A stretch of DNA of 64,000 bases from contig NZ_CP036269.1 of assembly GCF_007744675.1 (NCBI RefSeq), positions 3,451,546 to 3,515,545 of the forward strand, written 5' to 3'. This document shows positions 1 through 10,082 of this stretch, in pieces. The position numbers were made by a program, and so were the translations under genes. This stretch comes from Gimesia alba. GTDB taxonomy: Bacteria > Planctomycetota > Planctomycetia > Planctomycetales > Planctomycetaceae. The notes under the pieces are model-generated. The model ran no database searches. It saw nothing but the letters and a program-made list of their open reading frames with translations, and was not told where the DNA came from. The stretch's first letter is position 1; every line of letters starts with the position of its first letter.

Positions 1-1575
1 GTTGCCTATGCAGATCCCGGTGCATTGCCAATTGTCATTCCGGTCACTCAAACCCAGGCGATAGCCAAAGGGGAAGAATATGAGCGAACCCGGCAATGGA
101 TCAAGGCAATCGAGCATTACGAAGAGTCTTTGAAAGAGTGGCCTGATAACGACAATATCAAATACGGCCTGCGACGGGCGAAGATTCATATTGGAATTGA
201 CCGTCGTTATATGGACTCGAGCTTTTCCAAGGTTCTCTTGTCACAGTCCCGCCGCGAAGCGTTTATTCTGTTTGACGAAATTTTATCAAAAATTCAATCG
301 CATTTCGTCGATCCTTTGAGCACGACATCTTATGTCGCCCATGGTACAGAGAGCCTGTATCTGGCGCTGGCAAATGATCAGTTTATTAAAGCGCATTTGC
401 GCGGAGTGCCTCCGGAAAAGATTCGCGAAGTTCGACGGATCTTGAGAGAGAACTATTGGAATAAATCAATTTCCAGTCATCACGGGGCACATCAGCTGAT
501 CAATGAGGTTTGTGATCTGTCTTACCGTCAACTGGGTTTGCGAGACACAGCTGTCATTTCCGAATACATGTTTGGTGGCTGCAACGCATTAGATGATTAT
601 AGCAGTTTCCTGACGCCTGATCGCTTGGGAGATCTTTACGACAATATCGAAGGGGAATTTGTCGGGATCGGTATCGAGATGAAGGCGGAAATCGGAGAAG
701 GCATGCTGTTAATCAATGTGCTGCCGGACAGTCCCGCCGAAAAAGGGGGCGTTCTGGCCGGCGATCACATTGTGAGTATTGATCAGAAAGACTGCCGAAA
801 CATGACGACCGACCAGGCAGCAAACCTGCTGCGTGGAACTTCGGGAAGTCTGGTTGTTCTGGAACTGGAAAGTCCGGACAGCGGCAAGACTCGCGTAGCG
901 CGAGTCACCCGTAAAGCGGTGCAGGTGAAAAGTTTTCCGGTTGTGAAAATGATCGATAAGGAAAACGGAATTGGCTATATCAAAATGACCGGATTCCAGA
1001 AAACATCGGCTTCTGAACTGGATGCTGCTTTGAGAAAGCTGCACGGCCAAGGGATGCGGTCTTTGATCTGGGATGTTCGTGGAAATCCGGGTGGTTTGTT
1101 ATCTGCGGCTGTCGAAGTTCTCGACCGGTTCCTGGAAGAAGGAAAGCTGGTTTCGACCAAGGGGCGTGTTGCAGATCAGAACTGGAGCTATACGGCTCAC
1201 CGTCCTGGTACCTGGAAAATTCCATTGGTTTTACTGGTGGATGGCAACAGTGCTAGTGCCAGTGAAATTGTGGCAGGAGCCCTTACTGATCATCGTCGGG
1301 CGACTGTGATTGGTCGTAAAACTTACGGCAAATGGTCGGTGCAGAGTATCTTCCCGATTCGTGGTTCAACCGGATTACGATTGACAACAGCGAAATTCTA
1401 TTCGCCTCAGGGAAACACTTATGGTAAGATTGGGATCAAACCCAGTATCACGGTTGAGAAAGATGAGTTGCAGACCGCCATGTATGGTGCGTCACAAGAA
1501 CAAAAGCTGGCAGCTGATTCTGATATCAAACGTGGCTTACAAATTCTGCAAAGACAATACGCTGTAGCACCATGA
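1..1575 (+). CDS. S41 family C-terminal processing peptidase with PDZ domain, 5' end cut by the window
   Basis: The frame is open from base 1, so the true start lies before the window. The N-terminal 60 or so residues look like a TPR-type helical pair. A PDZ domain follows (starting near GIGIEMKAE, with SPAEKGGVLAGD as its binding-loop region), then the S41 catalytic domain. The serine motif is NSASASEIVAGAL and the general-base lysine lies in GRKTYGKWSVQ, as in Ctp/Tsp proteases. Such enzymes cleave exported proteins near the C terminus, in the periplasm. A signal peptide cannot be judged because the N terminus is missing. The stop codon overlaps the next ATG by four bases (ATGA), so the two genes are probably translationally coupled. 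Family assignment is firm; the substrate is unknown. Confidence 0.93.
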   Translation, partial: VAYADPGALPIVIPVTQTQAIAKGEEYERTRQWIKAIEHYEESLKEWPDNDNIKYGLRRAKIHIGIDRRYMDSSFSKVLLSQSRREAFILFDEILSKIQSHFVDPLSTTSYVAHGTESLYLALANDQFIKAHLRGVPPEKIREVRRILRENYWNKSISSHHGAHQLINEVCDLSYRQLGLRDTAVISEYMFGGCNALDDYSSFLTPDRLGDLYDNIEGEFVGIGIEMKAEIGEGMLLINVLPDSPAEKGGVLAGDHIVSIDQKDCRNMTTDQAANLLRGTSGSLVVLELESPDSGKTRVARVTRKAVQVKSFPVVKMIDKENGIGYIKMTGFQKTSASELDAALRKLHGQGMRSLIWDVRGNPGGLLSAAVEVLDRFLEEGKLVSTKGRVADQNWSYTAHRPGTWKIPLVLLVDGNSASASEIVAGALTDHRRATVIGRKTYGKWSVQSIFPIRGSTGLRLTTAKFYSPQGNTYGKIGIKPSITVEKDELQTAMYGASQEQKLAADSDIKRGLQILQRQYAVAP

Positions 1576-2471
1576 TGGATGAACGTGCCGCCTGGCTCAC
1601 ACAAGGAAAAGGAATGACACCCAGTTTACGGTGGTCATTCTCAACAGAAGCTCCTTTGATTGCGCTGGATCTGGCACGTGAAACCGGAGAAATACTGGCC
1701 GCCGATATTTCGGGCGGCCTTTATTTATTGGATCGGCAAGGACAGTTTCTGCATTTAAATCGCGGCATCAAGGAAGTGCAACTGGTTCACTGGAGTGATC
1801 GAGGAAAACTGGGCGCCGCGATTTATGCTGATAATAATATCTGCTGTTTTGATCGTGACTTGAATGTGCTGTGGGCCATTTCTTTTTCTGTGGAAGCTCT
1901 GGCGATCACGATGGATTCTTATGGCGATTATATCGCTGTCAGCCTGGCCAGTGGCAAGACGATTATTATTGATTCGCAGAAACGAAAAGTGGCCAGTTTT
2001 GAGCCGATGCGTCCGTTGAGTTATCTGGAGTTTCAGGTCAGTGAGCCGCGTTTGATTGGTGCTGCTGAAAACGGACTACTCGACTGCTACGATCTGGAAG
2101 GAAATTGTATCTGGAGTGAGAAGCACTGGTCGAATTGTGGCGGAATCGCAGTGGCCGGGGATGGCCGGCGGATTTTTCTGGCAGGATTTAACTATGGGAT
2201 TTTGATTTTTGATCATGAAGGGGACACAGCGGGAACGCTCGTTTTTGAGGGGACCCCCAAAGTGCTCGCTTGTGATTTTAAAGGAAATCGGATTGTCACT
2301 GCGACCATTGAACAGGAACTGTATTGGTTAAATCAGGAGGGAAAGCTGCTTTGGGGAGGGGCGATTCCCGATGAAGCCATCGAAGTGGCGTGTGACCCTT
2401 TTGGACAATGGTGCATCTGTGGGTTGAAATCGGGGCTGGTCCAATGCCTGGACTGGTCAGATGCGATTTGA
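1572..2471 (+). CDS. Beta-propeller (WD40/PQQ-like repeat) protein of unknown function
   Basis: About 299 residues in repeated blocks of roughly 40 residues, each with an aromatic or aspartate turn such as LYLLDRQGQ, ICCFDRDLN, LLDCYDLEGN and LYWLNQEGK. This is the pattern of blades in a six- or seven-bladed propeller of the PQQ/WD40 type. No signal peptide and no transmembrane segment are visible, so it is probably cytoplasmic. It starts inside the stop codon of the S41 protease (ATGA), which suggests a two-gene operon. In planctomycetes such propellers often act as protein-interaction scaffolds; that role here is inference. No catalytic motif is seen. Confidence 0.8.
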   Translation: MMDERAAWLTQGKGMTPSLRWSFSTEAPLIALDLARETGEILAADISGGLYLLDRQGQFLHLNRGIKEVQLVHWSDRGKLGAAIYADNNICCFDRDLNVLWAISFSVEALAITMDSYGDYIAVSLASGKTIIIDSQKRKVASFEPMRPLSYLEFQVSEPRLIGAAENGLLDCYDLEGNCIWSEKHWSNCGGIAVAGDGRRIFLAGFNYGILIFDHEGDTAGTLVFEGTPKVLACDFKGNRIVTATIEQELYWLNQEGKLLWGGAIPDEAIEVACDPFGQWCICGLKSGLVQCLDWSDAI

Positions 2472-2719
2472 ACTGATTTCCGGACCTTGTTGCACCTGAA
2501 AGTGAATTGTGTCCATAATGTTCAGATTCTGTTGTCTTGGAAATGCAGAAAAGAGTGAGACTCTATTTTGACTCTTCCCTTCCAACTGCCTATGATATAA
2601 GGTCTTGCATCTTCAGTTATCTTGTGACTCATTATCAGTTCTAAAAAAAATCAAAAAAGCGGTCACATAAAGTAAGGCGTTTTTCGAATTTGTCGATTCA
2701 GACAGTTCCGGGGTAGGCG

Positions 2720-5700
2720 ATGGCCAAACAGAATAAAAATACTCCTGAAAAGAAAAAACGCCAGTCTGCGCGCGTCCCCAAGATGGAATCTCTCGGCAAA
2801 TATCAGATTGAGAAAGAAATTGGCGCAGGAGGAATGGGGGCCGTTTTTCTGGCGCGCGATACAACGCTGAATCGTCTGGCTGCATTAAAAATCTTGCCCC
2901 GAGATAAGGCTGAGAACCCGGTTCTCGTTAAACGTTTTAAAGCCGAAGGTCAGGCTGCTGCACACCTGCGACATGAGAACATTGTCTCTGTCTATGATGC
3001 CGGCGAAGAAGATGGTTATCTTTATATCGCTTTGGAGTATGTCGAAGGAACCGACTTACATAATCTGATCAATAAACGAGATCGGATTCCGGTGCGTCGT
3101 TCTCTGGAAATCATTACCCAGGTGACCCAGGCCTTGGCGCATGCTTATCAGCAGGGAATTGTACACAGAGATATCAAGCCGGCGAACATCCTGATTCGAC
3201 AAGATGGGGTTGTGAAACTGACAGACTTGGGGTTAGCGCGTTCGATTGATGATAATACCGAGACGAGTATTACCCGTGCTGGTACGACCGTGGGAACCGT
3301 TGATTATATGGCTCCCGAACAGGCACGTGACAGCAAGGCCGCGGACATTCGCAGCGATATTTATTCGCTGGGATGTACTTGGTATCACATGCTGACGGGG
3401 CGCGCTCCTTTTTCCGAAGGCAGCTTGACCAATAAGCTGGCGGCGCATGCCACTACTCCCCCGCCCGATCCACGTGAACTGAATGATCGGGTCCCGGAAG
3501 GTATTGTGGCGATCATTCAACGGATGATGGCTAAAGCCCAGAACGCGCGTTATCAAGATCCTGAAGAGTTATTGGAAGACTTGAAAAATTCCAATTTGAA
3601 GCGATCTAATGTCGATAATAATGTTCTGGAAGCTTTAGCCAGCGAGTCTGATGGCGAACACGCGGCAATCGAACCTAATACGAATCTGCCGGCGGACAGT
3701 AGCGATTTTCAAATCAATCAATTCATTCCTGATTTCAGCAGTCAGACCGAGGATGAGGAAGAGCAGGAATCGAGCAGCCGCCTCAGTACCAGTTTTGACC
3801 TGCAACAACTGGCGGGAGAAGTAGAGGTCGAATCAGAGGCAGCAATGCCGGAATGGGATCGATCCAAGAAAACGAAGGAGCGAAAGAGCTCAAGAGGAAG
3901 TGAACCGCTGTCTGATGATGTAGAAAAGCCGTCCCGCTCCCGCCGCCCTGCTCCGGAGATGGAAGAGGAAGGCTCGGTCATTTCTGACTCGGCCATGAAA
4001 ACCAGGCAGTCTGCTCGTGCTCGAAAGCCGGACACACCTGCTGAGCAGCGAAAGCGTCCTAAGAAAAGGTCTTCCAGCTCCAAAGCAGCGCCGCAAGAAT
4101 CTGCATCACGAAGTCGACCGCAACGTAAATCTCATAAGCCAACGCCAGCGCCACCTGCCGAAAGTACAGGCTCCGATAGTCAAATCGCGGTTGATTACCG
4201 GCAAATTGCCATGTTGGCCGGAGCCGTGATTCTGCTGATTCTTTTGATCTGGTGGGGGATAAACGCACTGAGTTCTTCCGCTCCGGTCCCGCAGGGCCCG
4301 GGAAGTAATCCGTTCGCGACAGCGGAACAGAATCAGAAGAGCAGTCAGCAGGCTGCTCCTGGTGAGGCCCCGGAGGAAGACGAGACTCAGGCAGCGACCG
4401 AGGAAAATGACGACTCACAGTCGACGGTTGAAGTTGCGAAAGATGAGGGAGACAAAGCAGCTTCCGATCAAAGTAAACAGTCAAATAAAACATGGCATAA
4501 CATGGCCGTCCGCGGGAAGGAAAAAAAATATCTTCCGGAATGGGGGGCAGGCTTTTCTGATTTAGCAAGGGGGAAAGCAGATGCGATCGATCCGAAATTA
4601 CCGGTACTCAAGGTTGCTACCGGTGCAACTGATCCCGGTGTTTTTGGTAGTCTTGATGAAGCAGTCGAAGCGGTGACTACCAGTGGTGCTGTCATTCGTT
4701 TGTACGGTCAGGGACCGTTTCAACTCAAGCCACATCGATTACAGGGGGTCTCTCAACTCATTATCATGGGGGATTCTGAACAGTCCCCGGTTGTATTGCT
4801 TCAAGCAGGCGATCTGAAAGCCAGTCAGCCTGACACCGATCTGCTTTCGTTTTCATCAGGTGTCCTGCGGTTGCAGGGAGTTCATTTTTTGTGCGATGCT
4901 TCGCAGCTTCCCGGCACTGGAGTTTGTAATGTATTTGGTATAAAGCAAAGTGACCTGACTTTCCAAGACTGCTCCTTCTCACTCACGGGGACAGGCAAAC
5001 GAGTGGTTCGATTAATTAATTCCACTGGAGATCCGCGCACAACAGCACTGCGACCTGAAGGTGAGACACGGGTACTTTTAGAGAACTCGGTTGTGACAGG
5101 TAATCAGCTGCAGACGATTCGCATTGATCAGCTTTATGCGGATGTTCTGGTTTCCAATTGCTTTATTTCCACAAAGGGAGCGCCATGTCTGGAACTGGAA
5201 AGTCTGGACACCAACACAAAATATCGCGCCATTTTGCAGGAGCGGAAACTGCCTCGGACGGCGAGAATCTTTTCCAGTACCCTGCTCTCTGATCGATCGA
5301 TCTTAGAGCTGGATGGGTCGACGGAACTAAAAAAGTTAAAACCGTCGGATCAGTCTGAGACTGTGAAACCTCAAACTGAGATTGTTGTTGTGAACTCGGT
5401 TTTGATTGGCAATCCGTCCGAAAAACAGTCCGCGGCAATCTCGCTGAAAGACTGGCCTCAGGACAAATTGCGGAAACAGAGTCAGAGCCGGTTTAATGAT
5501 TTGGAACTGCAGGTGGAGAGTTCCCTGTTCTGGGGCTGGCCTTGTTATCTGCGTTCTACCGAGCCCGGCAACGCGAAGAATGTGTTTCAAATCGACTCTC
5601 ATCGTACCTGGCAGCAAAGCTGGGGCAAGATATTAGCGGCAGAGGCGTTCAATCCTGATCTGCCTGCCGAATTCAGTAAGCTTCAGGCTCCTGCTTTTGT

Positions 5701-7066
5701 GAAACCTCTGTTGAATTTTTCAAAACAGAAAGCCGTCTACGCCATTTCCGAAGGGGGTGTGATTGCCGGCTGTGATCCCGCTGCGTTGCAGGCTCTTTCT
5801 GACGGGCAGCTGAAACGCCTGAATGCGAATTTGAATAAACCACAGATCGAACCGGCTATTCAGAAGGTGTTTGCGAAAGCGAAGACGGTTTCGTTTGACA
5901 TGACCAAGGGAAATCTGAGCGAATTTCTCAAGAGTCCTGCTATTTCAGGTCCAACGAATGTCAAAGTCGGTGGTCAGGGTGTCTGTTATACTTCTCCGAT
6001 CAGTCTGGAAAACAAGCAGGTTCGTCTCCAGTTTCAGCAAACTGCGGGGACTCCTCTGGTGGTGGAACTGCGACTGTTGCCTTCTGCTGCCAAAAAACGT
6101 CCACGCGACTCAAAGACAGCGGGTATATCCTCGTTTATCTCGCTGAAGAATTCGACTTTGGAGATGCAGGGCGGCAACTTTCGGATTTCTATGGAACGAA
6201 AAGGAGTGGTTCCCAAGCATTTTCTGGTTTGCCAGGACAGTCAACTTGCGTTAGATCAGTGTGCTCTGCGTGCGGTGCTGATCAACGACAGACGTTTTCA
6301 GTCTGTTGTCTATGTTGAACCTTCCACAAGCGGGAAATCGAATCAGGTGCTCATGACTGATTCTTTTCTGTCCGCTTCGGGAACGATTATTGAATCGCGT
6401 ACGCCGCGGCTGAATCTTGAGGTTCGGAATAGTCTGCTCATGAGTCAGAAAGATATCTTTGCATTGAATGCACAGGCTTCTGCCTCTGCAACGCTACAGA
6501 TTTCTCTGAGTCAAAGCACGTTGGCACCTGGGGAAACTGTATTTGACTTCCAGCAAGTCCCCAATGGTACGAAAGGCGGCAATGCTGCTGCTCGGGTATT
6601 TGCCAATGAATCACTGTTCCTGCCTGCCCCTGCGACTTCTGCAGCCCGTTCTGATTTTTCGAAAACGGCTCATTTATTTTCAATTCCACAAGGGATCAAG
6701 GATGATCAGAAAATTCAATGGTGGGGGAATTCCAATGGCTTCATGGTGGAGCGTCTTCATGTCCAGGACGGGGTAGGCACTCAAAAATCGCAAGCGGAAT
6801 TTTCCAGTGAATTGAGACGTCTGTTTGGTGATGAGGCCGATCAGCATGCTTTGTCAATCCGGGGTGGCATCATCTTGCAGGAACAGAAATTGCCCCCTTT
6901 GGTAAAAATCGAACCGGTCCACTTTCAATTATTGCCGACCTGCAAGGCCGCCAGTTGGTCCGATTTAAAAGAACCGCTGGGCGCTGATCCTGCTGAGCTA
7001 CAGACAATGATTCAGGGGGGAAACCAAAGCCCTGGGAAACGATCGCGAATCAATCGTGCTTTCTAA
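2720..7066 (+). CDS. Hanks-type Ser/Thr protein kinase, single-pass, with large beta-helix-like extracytoplasmic domain
   Basis: The kinase domain spans about residues 27-290: glycine loop GAGGMGAVFLARD, catalytic lysine in AALKIL, HRDIKPANIL with the catalytic Asp, and DLGLARS as the metal-binding DFG equivalent. Residues about 290-490 are a low-complexity, highly charged linker rich in Ser, Arg, Lys, Glu and Pro. One membrane segment follows (MLAGAVILLILLIWWGINAL, about residues 495-515). The remaining 900 or so residues carry repeated short strands with 'xLxVxNSxLxG' character (VLLENSVVTGN, VLVSNCFISTK, VVVNSVLIGN), as in right-handed parallel beta-helices. The kinase is thus cytoplasmic and the tail probably periplasmic, perhaps a sensor. 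Its length (1448 residues) is far above PknB-type kinases. It converges with the FHA-histidine kinase gene downstream. Confidence 0.93.
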   Translation: MAKQNKNTPEKKKRQSARVPKMESLGKYQIEKEIGAGGMGAVFLARDTTLNRLAALKILPRDKAENPVLVKRFKAEGQAAAHLRHENIVSVYDAGEEDGYLYIALEYVEGTDLHNLINKRDRIPVRRSLEIITQVTQALAHAYQQGIVHRDIKPANILIRQDGVVKLTDLGLARSIDDNTETSITRAGTTVGTVDYMAPEQARDSKAADIRSDIYSLGCTWYHMLTGRAPFSEGSLTNKLAAHATTPPPDPRELNDRVPEGIVAIIQRMMAKAQNARYQDPEELLEDLKNSNLKRSNVDNNVLEALASESDGEHAAIEPNTNLPADSSDFQINQFIPDFSSQTEDEEEQESSSRLSTSFDLQQLAGEVEVESEAAMPEWDRSKKTKERKSSRGSEPLSDDVEKPSRSRRPAPEMEEEGSVISDSAMKTRQSARARKPDTPAEQRKRPKKRSSSSKAAPQESASRSRPQRKSHKPTPAPPAESTGSDSQIAVDYRQIAMLAGAVILLILLIWWGINALSSSAPVPQGPGSNPFATAEQNQKSSQQAAPGEAPEEDETQAATEENDDSQSTVEVAKDEGDKAASDQSKQSNKTWHNMAVRGKEKKYLPEWGAGFSDLARGKADAIDPKLPVLKVATGATDPGVFGSLDEAVEAVTTSGAVIRLYGQGPFQLKPHRLQGVSQLIIMGDSEQSPVVLLQAGDLKASQPDTDLLSFSSGVLRLQGVHFLCDASQLPGTGVCNVFGIKQSDLTFQDCSFSLTGTGKRVVRLINSTGDPRTTALRPEGETRVLLENSVVTGNQLQTIRIDQLYADVLVSNCFISTKGAPCLELESLDTNTKYRAILQERKLPRTARIFSSTLLSDRSILELDGSTELKKLKPSDQSETVKPQTEIVVVNSVLIGNPSEKQSAAISLKDWPQDKLRKQSQSRFNDLELQVESSLFWGWPCYLRSTEPGNAKNVFQIDSHRTWQQSWGKILAAEAFNPDLPAEFSKLQAPAFVKPLLNFSKQKAVYAISEGGVIAGCDPAALQALSDGQLKRLNANLNKPQIEPAIQKVFAKAKTVSFDMTKGNLSEFLKSPAISGPTNVKVGGQGVCYTSPISLENKQVRLQFQQTAGTPLVVELRLLPSAAKKRPRDSKTAGISSFISLKNSTLEMQGGNFRISMERKGVVPKHFLVCQDSQLALDQCALRAVLINDRRFQSVVYVEPSTSGKSNQVLMTDSFLSASGTIIESRTPRLNLEVRNSLLMSQKDIFALNAQASASATLQISLSQSTLAPGETVFDFQQVPNGTKGGNAAARVFANESLFLPAPATSAARSDFSKTAHLFSIPQGIKDDQKIQWWGNSNGFMVERLHVQDGVGTQKSQAEFSSELRRLFGDEADQHALSIRGGIILQEQKLPPLVKIEPVHFQLLPTCKAASWSDLKEPLGADPAELQTMIQGGNQSPGKRSRINRAF

Positions 7067-7086
7067 GGGAATGCTGAAACATTAGT

Positions 7087-8805
7087 TTATGAGGCTGGTT
7101 CGGGCGGATGATCTTCATCCAGACGCGGAATCGAAAGTGTGAATCGCGAGCCTTTCCCGGCTTCACTTTCGATATTGATTTCGCCCCCATGCTCTCGAAT
7201 GATTTTTTGACTGACGGCCAGACCGATTCCCGTTCCCCGTGCGCCTTTGGTTGATTCGAATAGGTTGAAAATCTTACTGATTTGATCTTGTGGAATCCCA
7301 GGGCCATTATCGGAGACCATGATTAATATTTGATCTGGTTTGGCTAAGTATTTGGTTTCAAGGAGTACAATCCCCTGCTCTGAGCCTTCCACGGCATCAA
7401 TGGCATTAATCACAATATTCAGAATTGCTCTGTGAATGCCTTCATGATCAAAGACCGATTCCGGCAGGTCTTCTGAAGGTTCGCATTTCAGTTGAACGCC
7501 ACACTCCTCAGCACGTGCCTGCATTAATTCCACAATGTCTTTGACCGGGGTATTAATCGATCCCGGTTCCAATGCTGGTTTTCGCTCGGTACTGAAGGTG
7601 AGCATGTCCATCACCAGGTGATAGATTTTGTTCTGATTCTTTTCAACGATATTCCAGCCTTTGCGGACGAGTTCCTCTTCTGATTTATTCAGCCCCATAT
7701 CTATGAGGTAGCTGCCGCCCCGCACTCCCTGCAGAATATTTTTAATGTGATGGCTCAAGGTGGCGATAGTTTGTCCCATTGCTGCGAAGCGTTCTGCTTT
7801 CAGCATGGCGTTTTGAAATCGATAATTTTCGATCGCCAATGCGGACTGGCGTCCGATTGCTACCAGCAGTCTGAGGTGTTCTTCGCTGAATTTTTCAACG
7901 GAGCCATTTTTGAGCAAAATTTCCGGATGAGCAGTCGTCGTATCGACATAGATGACGCCCATCAGTTCGTGACGACCCTGCATAGGAACACACATGGCTT
8001 CGCGGATACCAGCCTGGAGGATACTGCCGCCTCCTTCAAAACGCTGATCACGCCGGGCATCCGATGTGCGAACACCTTGTTTTTTGTTGAGTACATAGTC
8101 CACGATGCTATGCGAGACCGGCATGCGTGGACCGGTTTTTTGTTTATCCCTGCTGCTATAGATCTGAGGCAGAACTTCGCCTGATTGCGGGTCTGTGATC
8201 AACATACAACCCCGGTCTGCTCCAACCGTGTTAATCGTGAGGTCAAGAATCCGCTTGAGCAATTCTTCCTGTGAGATGGTCGGGCTGACCGAGGCTTCAG
8301 CGACTCGATAGAGCGCCTGCAGGTCATTTTGTATTGCCTGCTGCTGGACAGCGCCTGTGACTTCGGCGGTATCCAGAATGACAGAATCAAAATGATGATT
8401 GACTTCATGTGTAATACTGGAGTGATTGGAATCTTCGTTGCTGATGAGATCAATTTTTTCCGCCATGTAGCGGGAATCCTCATCAATCGCCTGACTTGAA
8501 AACAGTAACAGACTACGGCCGATTTGAATGTGATCGCCGTTACTGAGTTTCGCCAACTGAATCTGCGTCCCGTTGACCAGAGTGCCGTTGGAGCTGTTCT
8601 GGTCGGCGATGACATAGCCGCCGTTTTTGTAAGAAATCACAGCATGCTGCCGCGAGGCTTCCGTATCCAGGATGCGGATCTCATTTCGAACACCCCGCCC
8701 TACTCCCGCAGGCTCGGTGCCGAGTTTAAATCGAGTTCCCAAATCAACGCCCTGGATAACCAGCAGAGTCGCTTTGGTCCCGTCGTTCCGTATCAACCTT
8801 TTCAT
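7087..8805 (-). CDS. FHA-GAF sensor histidine kinase
   Basis: 572 residues with no membrane segment, so a soluble kinase. The N-terminal FHA domain (about residues 25-100) has the GR...SRQHA...N(S)SNGTLVNG signature that binds phosphothreonine. A GAF domain follows (about 170-330, around TVGADRGCMLI and AICVP-like core REAMCVPMQG). The dimerisation/phosphoacceptor helix holds the histidine in TLSHHIKNILQG near residue 352. The ATPase domain shows NIVINAIDAV (N box), DNGPGIP (G1) and GTGIGLAVSQKI (G2). An FHA domain on a histidine kinase suggests input from a Ser/Thr kinase; the convergent giant kinase next door is the obvious candidate, by inference. The degenerate receiver gene lies upstream on the same strand. 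Confidence 0.93.
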   Translation of the reverse strand: MKRLIRNDGTKATLLVIQGVDLGTRFKLGTEPAGVGRGVRNEIRILDTEASRQHAVISYKNGGYVIADQNSSNGTLVNGTQIQLAKLSNGDHIQIGRSLLLFSSQAIDEDSRYMAEKIDLISNEDSNHSSITHEVNHHFDSVILDTAEVTGAVQQQAIQNDLQALYRVAEASVSPTISQEELLKRILDLTINTVGADRGCMLITDPQSGEVLPQIYSSRDKQKTGPRMPVSHSIVDYVLNKKQGVRTSDARRDQRFEGGGSILQAGIREAMCVPMQGRHELMGVIYVDTTTAHPEILLKNGSVEKFSEEHLRLLVAIGRQSALAIENYRFQNAMLKAERFAAMGQTIATLSHHIKNILQGVRGGSYLIDMGLNKSEEELVRKGWNIVEKNQNKIYHLVMDMLTFSTERKPALEPGSINTPVKDIVELMQARAEECGVQLKCEPSEDLPESVFDHEGIHRAILNIVINAIDAVEGSEQGIVLLETKYLAKPDQILIMVSDNGPGIPQDQISKIFNLFESTKGARGTGIGLAVSQKIIREHGGEINIESEAGKGSRFTLSIPRLDEDHPPEPAS

Positions 8806-9098
8806 TGTTTCTTACCAGTCGTTAACTGGGCCTGCCGCGCATGATGGTGTTGTCAGACGAATACGCTTCGTGTGCTATGCTTCACATTTGGTGTCAGCAG
8901 ATTTGAACTGGCTCAGTTCTGCTTTGAGTCACCCTGTTCGCAAAAAGTAAGTTGCTGTCTACTGATCTCAAGCGAGACAGGCAAACTTCCCAGCATATCA
9001 CTCCTGTTCGATGTGATTCAGTCTGGATTGCTTATCCCCTGTTTAGAATCATATCCCAATGGGGAGCCCTGTTCAAATCCCAGCTTCAGTTTGAGGGA

Positions 9099-9509
9099 TT
9101 ATCTGATCGGAGAAATTCCAGATTGTGACTGGGTTGACTCAGGCTGATTTAAGAGGGTTTCAATCGAATCGATCAATTCTGCATATTGAAAAGGCTGAAC
9201 GAGAAAGCGGGTTGATTGATTTTGTTTTGCTGTGTGTGCTTTGCGTACTGAACCAATGATAACTTTGGGGACTTGGTTCCAGCCTGGTTGACTGGCAGCG
9301 AACTGATTGGCGTCATCATCGTGGACAACCACAATACTGGGAACTTCATTCTGGGTGCTGAGGCAATCAGAATGCTGCTGTCGAATTCGGTTGACCCGGC
9401 ATCCCTGGGGTTCTAATACTGCTTTGAGTACTTCTTCTGTTTCATTCAGACCGTCAAAGACGACAACATGCTGACCATTCACCACTTTTGGGGTCCTTCC
9501 CATAACCAC
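9099..9509 (-). CDS. Degenerate response-regulator receiver-like protein
   Basis: About 136 residues with the alternating strand/helix pattern of a receiver domain: first strand HVVVFDGL, third strand VPSIVVVHDDD with a possible phospho-acceptor Asp, then VIIGSV with a Ser at the Thr/Ser switch position, and FLVQPFQYAELIDSIETLL as the last strand and helix. The invariant lysine of receivers (normally KP) is a Gln here (QPF), and the paired acidic residues after strand 1 are reduced to FDG. Normal phosphorylation therefore looks unlikely. The frame can begin at GTG 9509 or ATG 9503. It lies 293 bp upstream of the FHA-GAF histidine kinase on the same strand. No output domain is present. Confidence 0.65.
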   Translation of the reverse strand: MVMGRTPKVVNGQHVVVFDGLNETEEVLKAVLEPQGCRVNRIRQQHSDCLSTQNEVPSIVVVHDDDANQFAASQPGWNQVPKVIIGSVRKAHTAKQNQSTRFLVQPFQYAELIDSIETLLNQPESTQSQSGISPIR

Positions 9510-9675
9510 GGTATTCTATGAAGATTTCATCACAGCCAAATCTTCATTAAGGCAGAGCGGGAAGATAGCTCGTAACAATTTTCCTGTCAAAAGCAGAATC
9601 CGTAACTGAAATTCAGTTTTTGGGATTATGTAATCTTTACAACGGCAAATCACGCTTGCGTCGTGTATTGAACTG

Positions 9676-10065
9676 CTACCAGGCGGTTGGAGCTGGGAAG
9701 TTTTGGTCGTAGATCTGTTCGTCATTTATGTAGTCGTCAGCCCGTCTTAAGCTATCGAATTGCAGCTTACGTTGTTCGTTTTTCAGCTCTTCGTCGGTGA
9801 TGAGGCCTCTAATTTCAGCCAGGGGAGCATGGTACTTTGGCTGTTTGACCTTAACATCGGTGGGATAAAAGACCCCCTGGTCTTTGGGGCCTCCCTTAGT
9901 TGCACCATCTGAGAGTGACGCAATTGCAGTTTCGGGATAAATCGCCTGGTGATAGGTGCTACTGAAGCCAGCTGGCTGATGATAATCGGGAATGGTTCGG
10001 CAGCCGGCCTGCGTACAAGCAAAGCAGAGCAAGATGGCTACTAAGAAACTGCCGCGATTTGACAT
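9676..10065 (-). CDS. Small lipoprotein of unknown function
   Basis: 129 residues. The N terminus is a lipoprotein signal: MSNRG, a hydrophobic stretch (SFLVAILLCFA) and the lipobox TQAGC, so the mature protein would begin at the Cys near residue 22 and be lipid-anchored. The mature part is hydrophilic, with no domain I recognise. It lies downstream of the superoxide dismutase gene on the same strand, but a clear terminator separates them, so it is probably transcribed on its own. No start ambiguity was seen. Expression seems likely from the intact signal sequence, but the function cannot be given. Confidence 0.75.
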   Translation of the reverse strand: MSNRGSFLVAILLCFACTQAGCRTIPDYHQPAGFSSTYHQAIYPETAIASLSDGATKGGPKDQGVFYPTDVKVKQPKYHAPLAEIRGLITDEELKNEQRKLQFDSLRRADDYINDEQIYDQNFPAPTAW

Positions 10066-10082
10066 GAAATTCCCCTAAAACC

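Noticed and set aside
9050..9090. tRNA-like TTCAAATCCC string
   Set aside because: No acceptor or anticodon stems pair around it. No tRNA or rRNA gene was found in the window.
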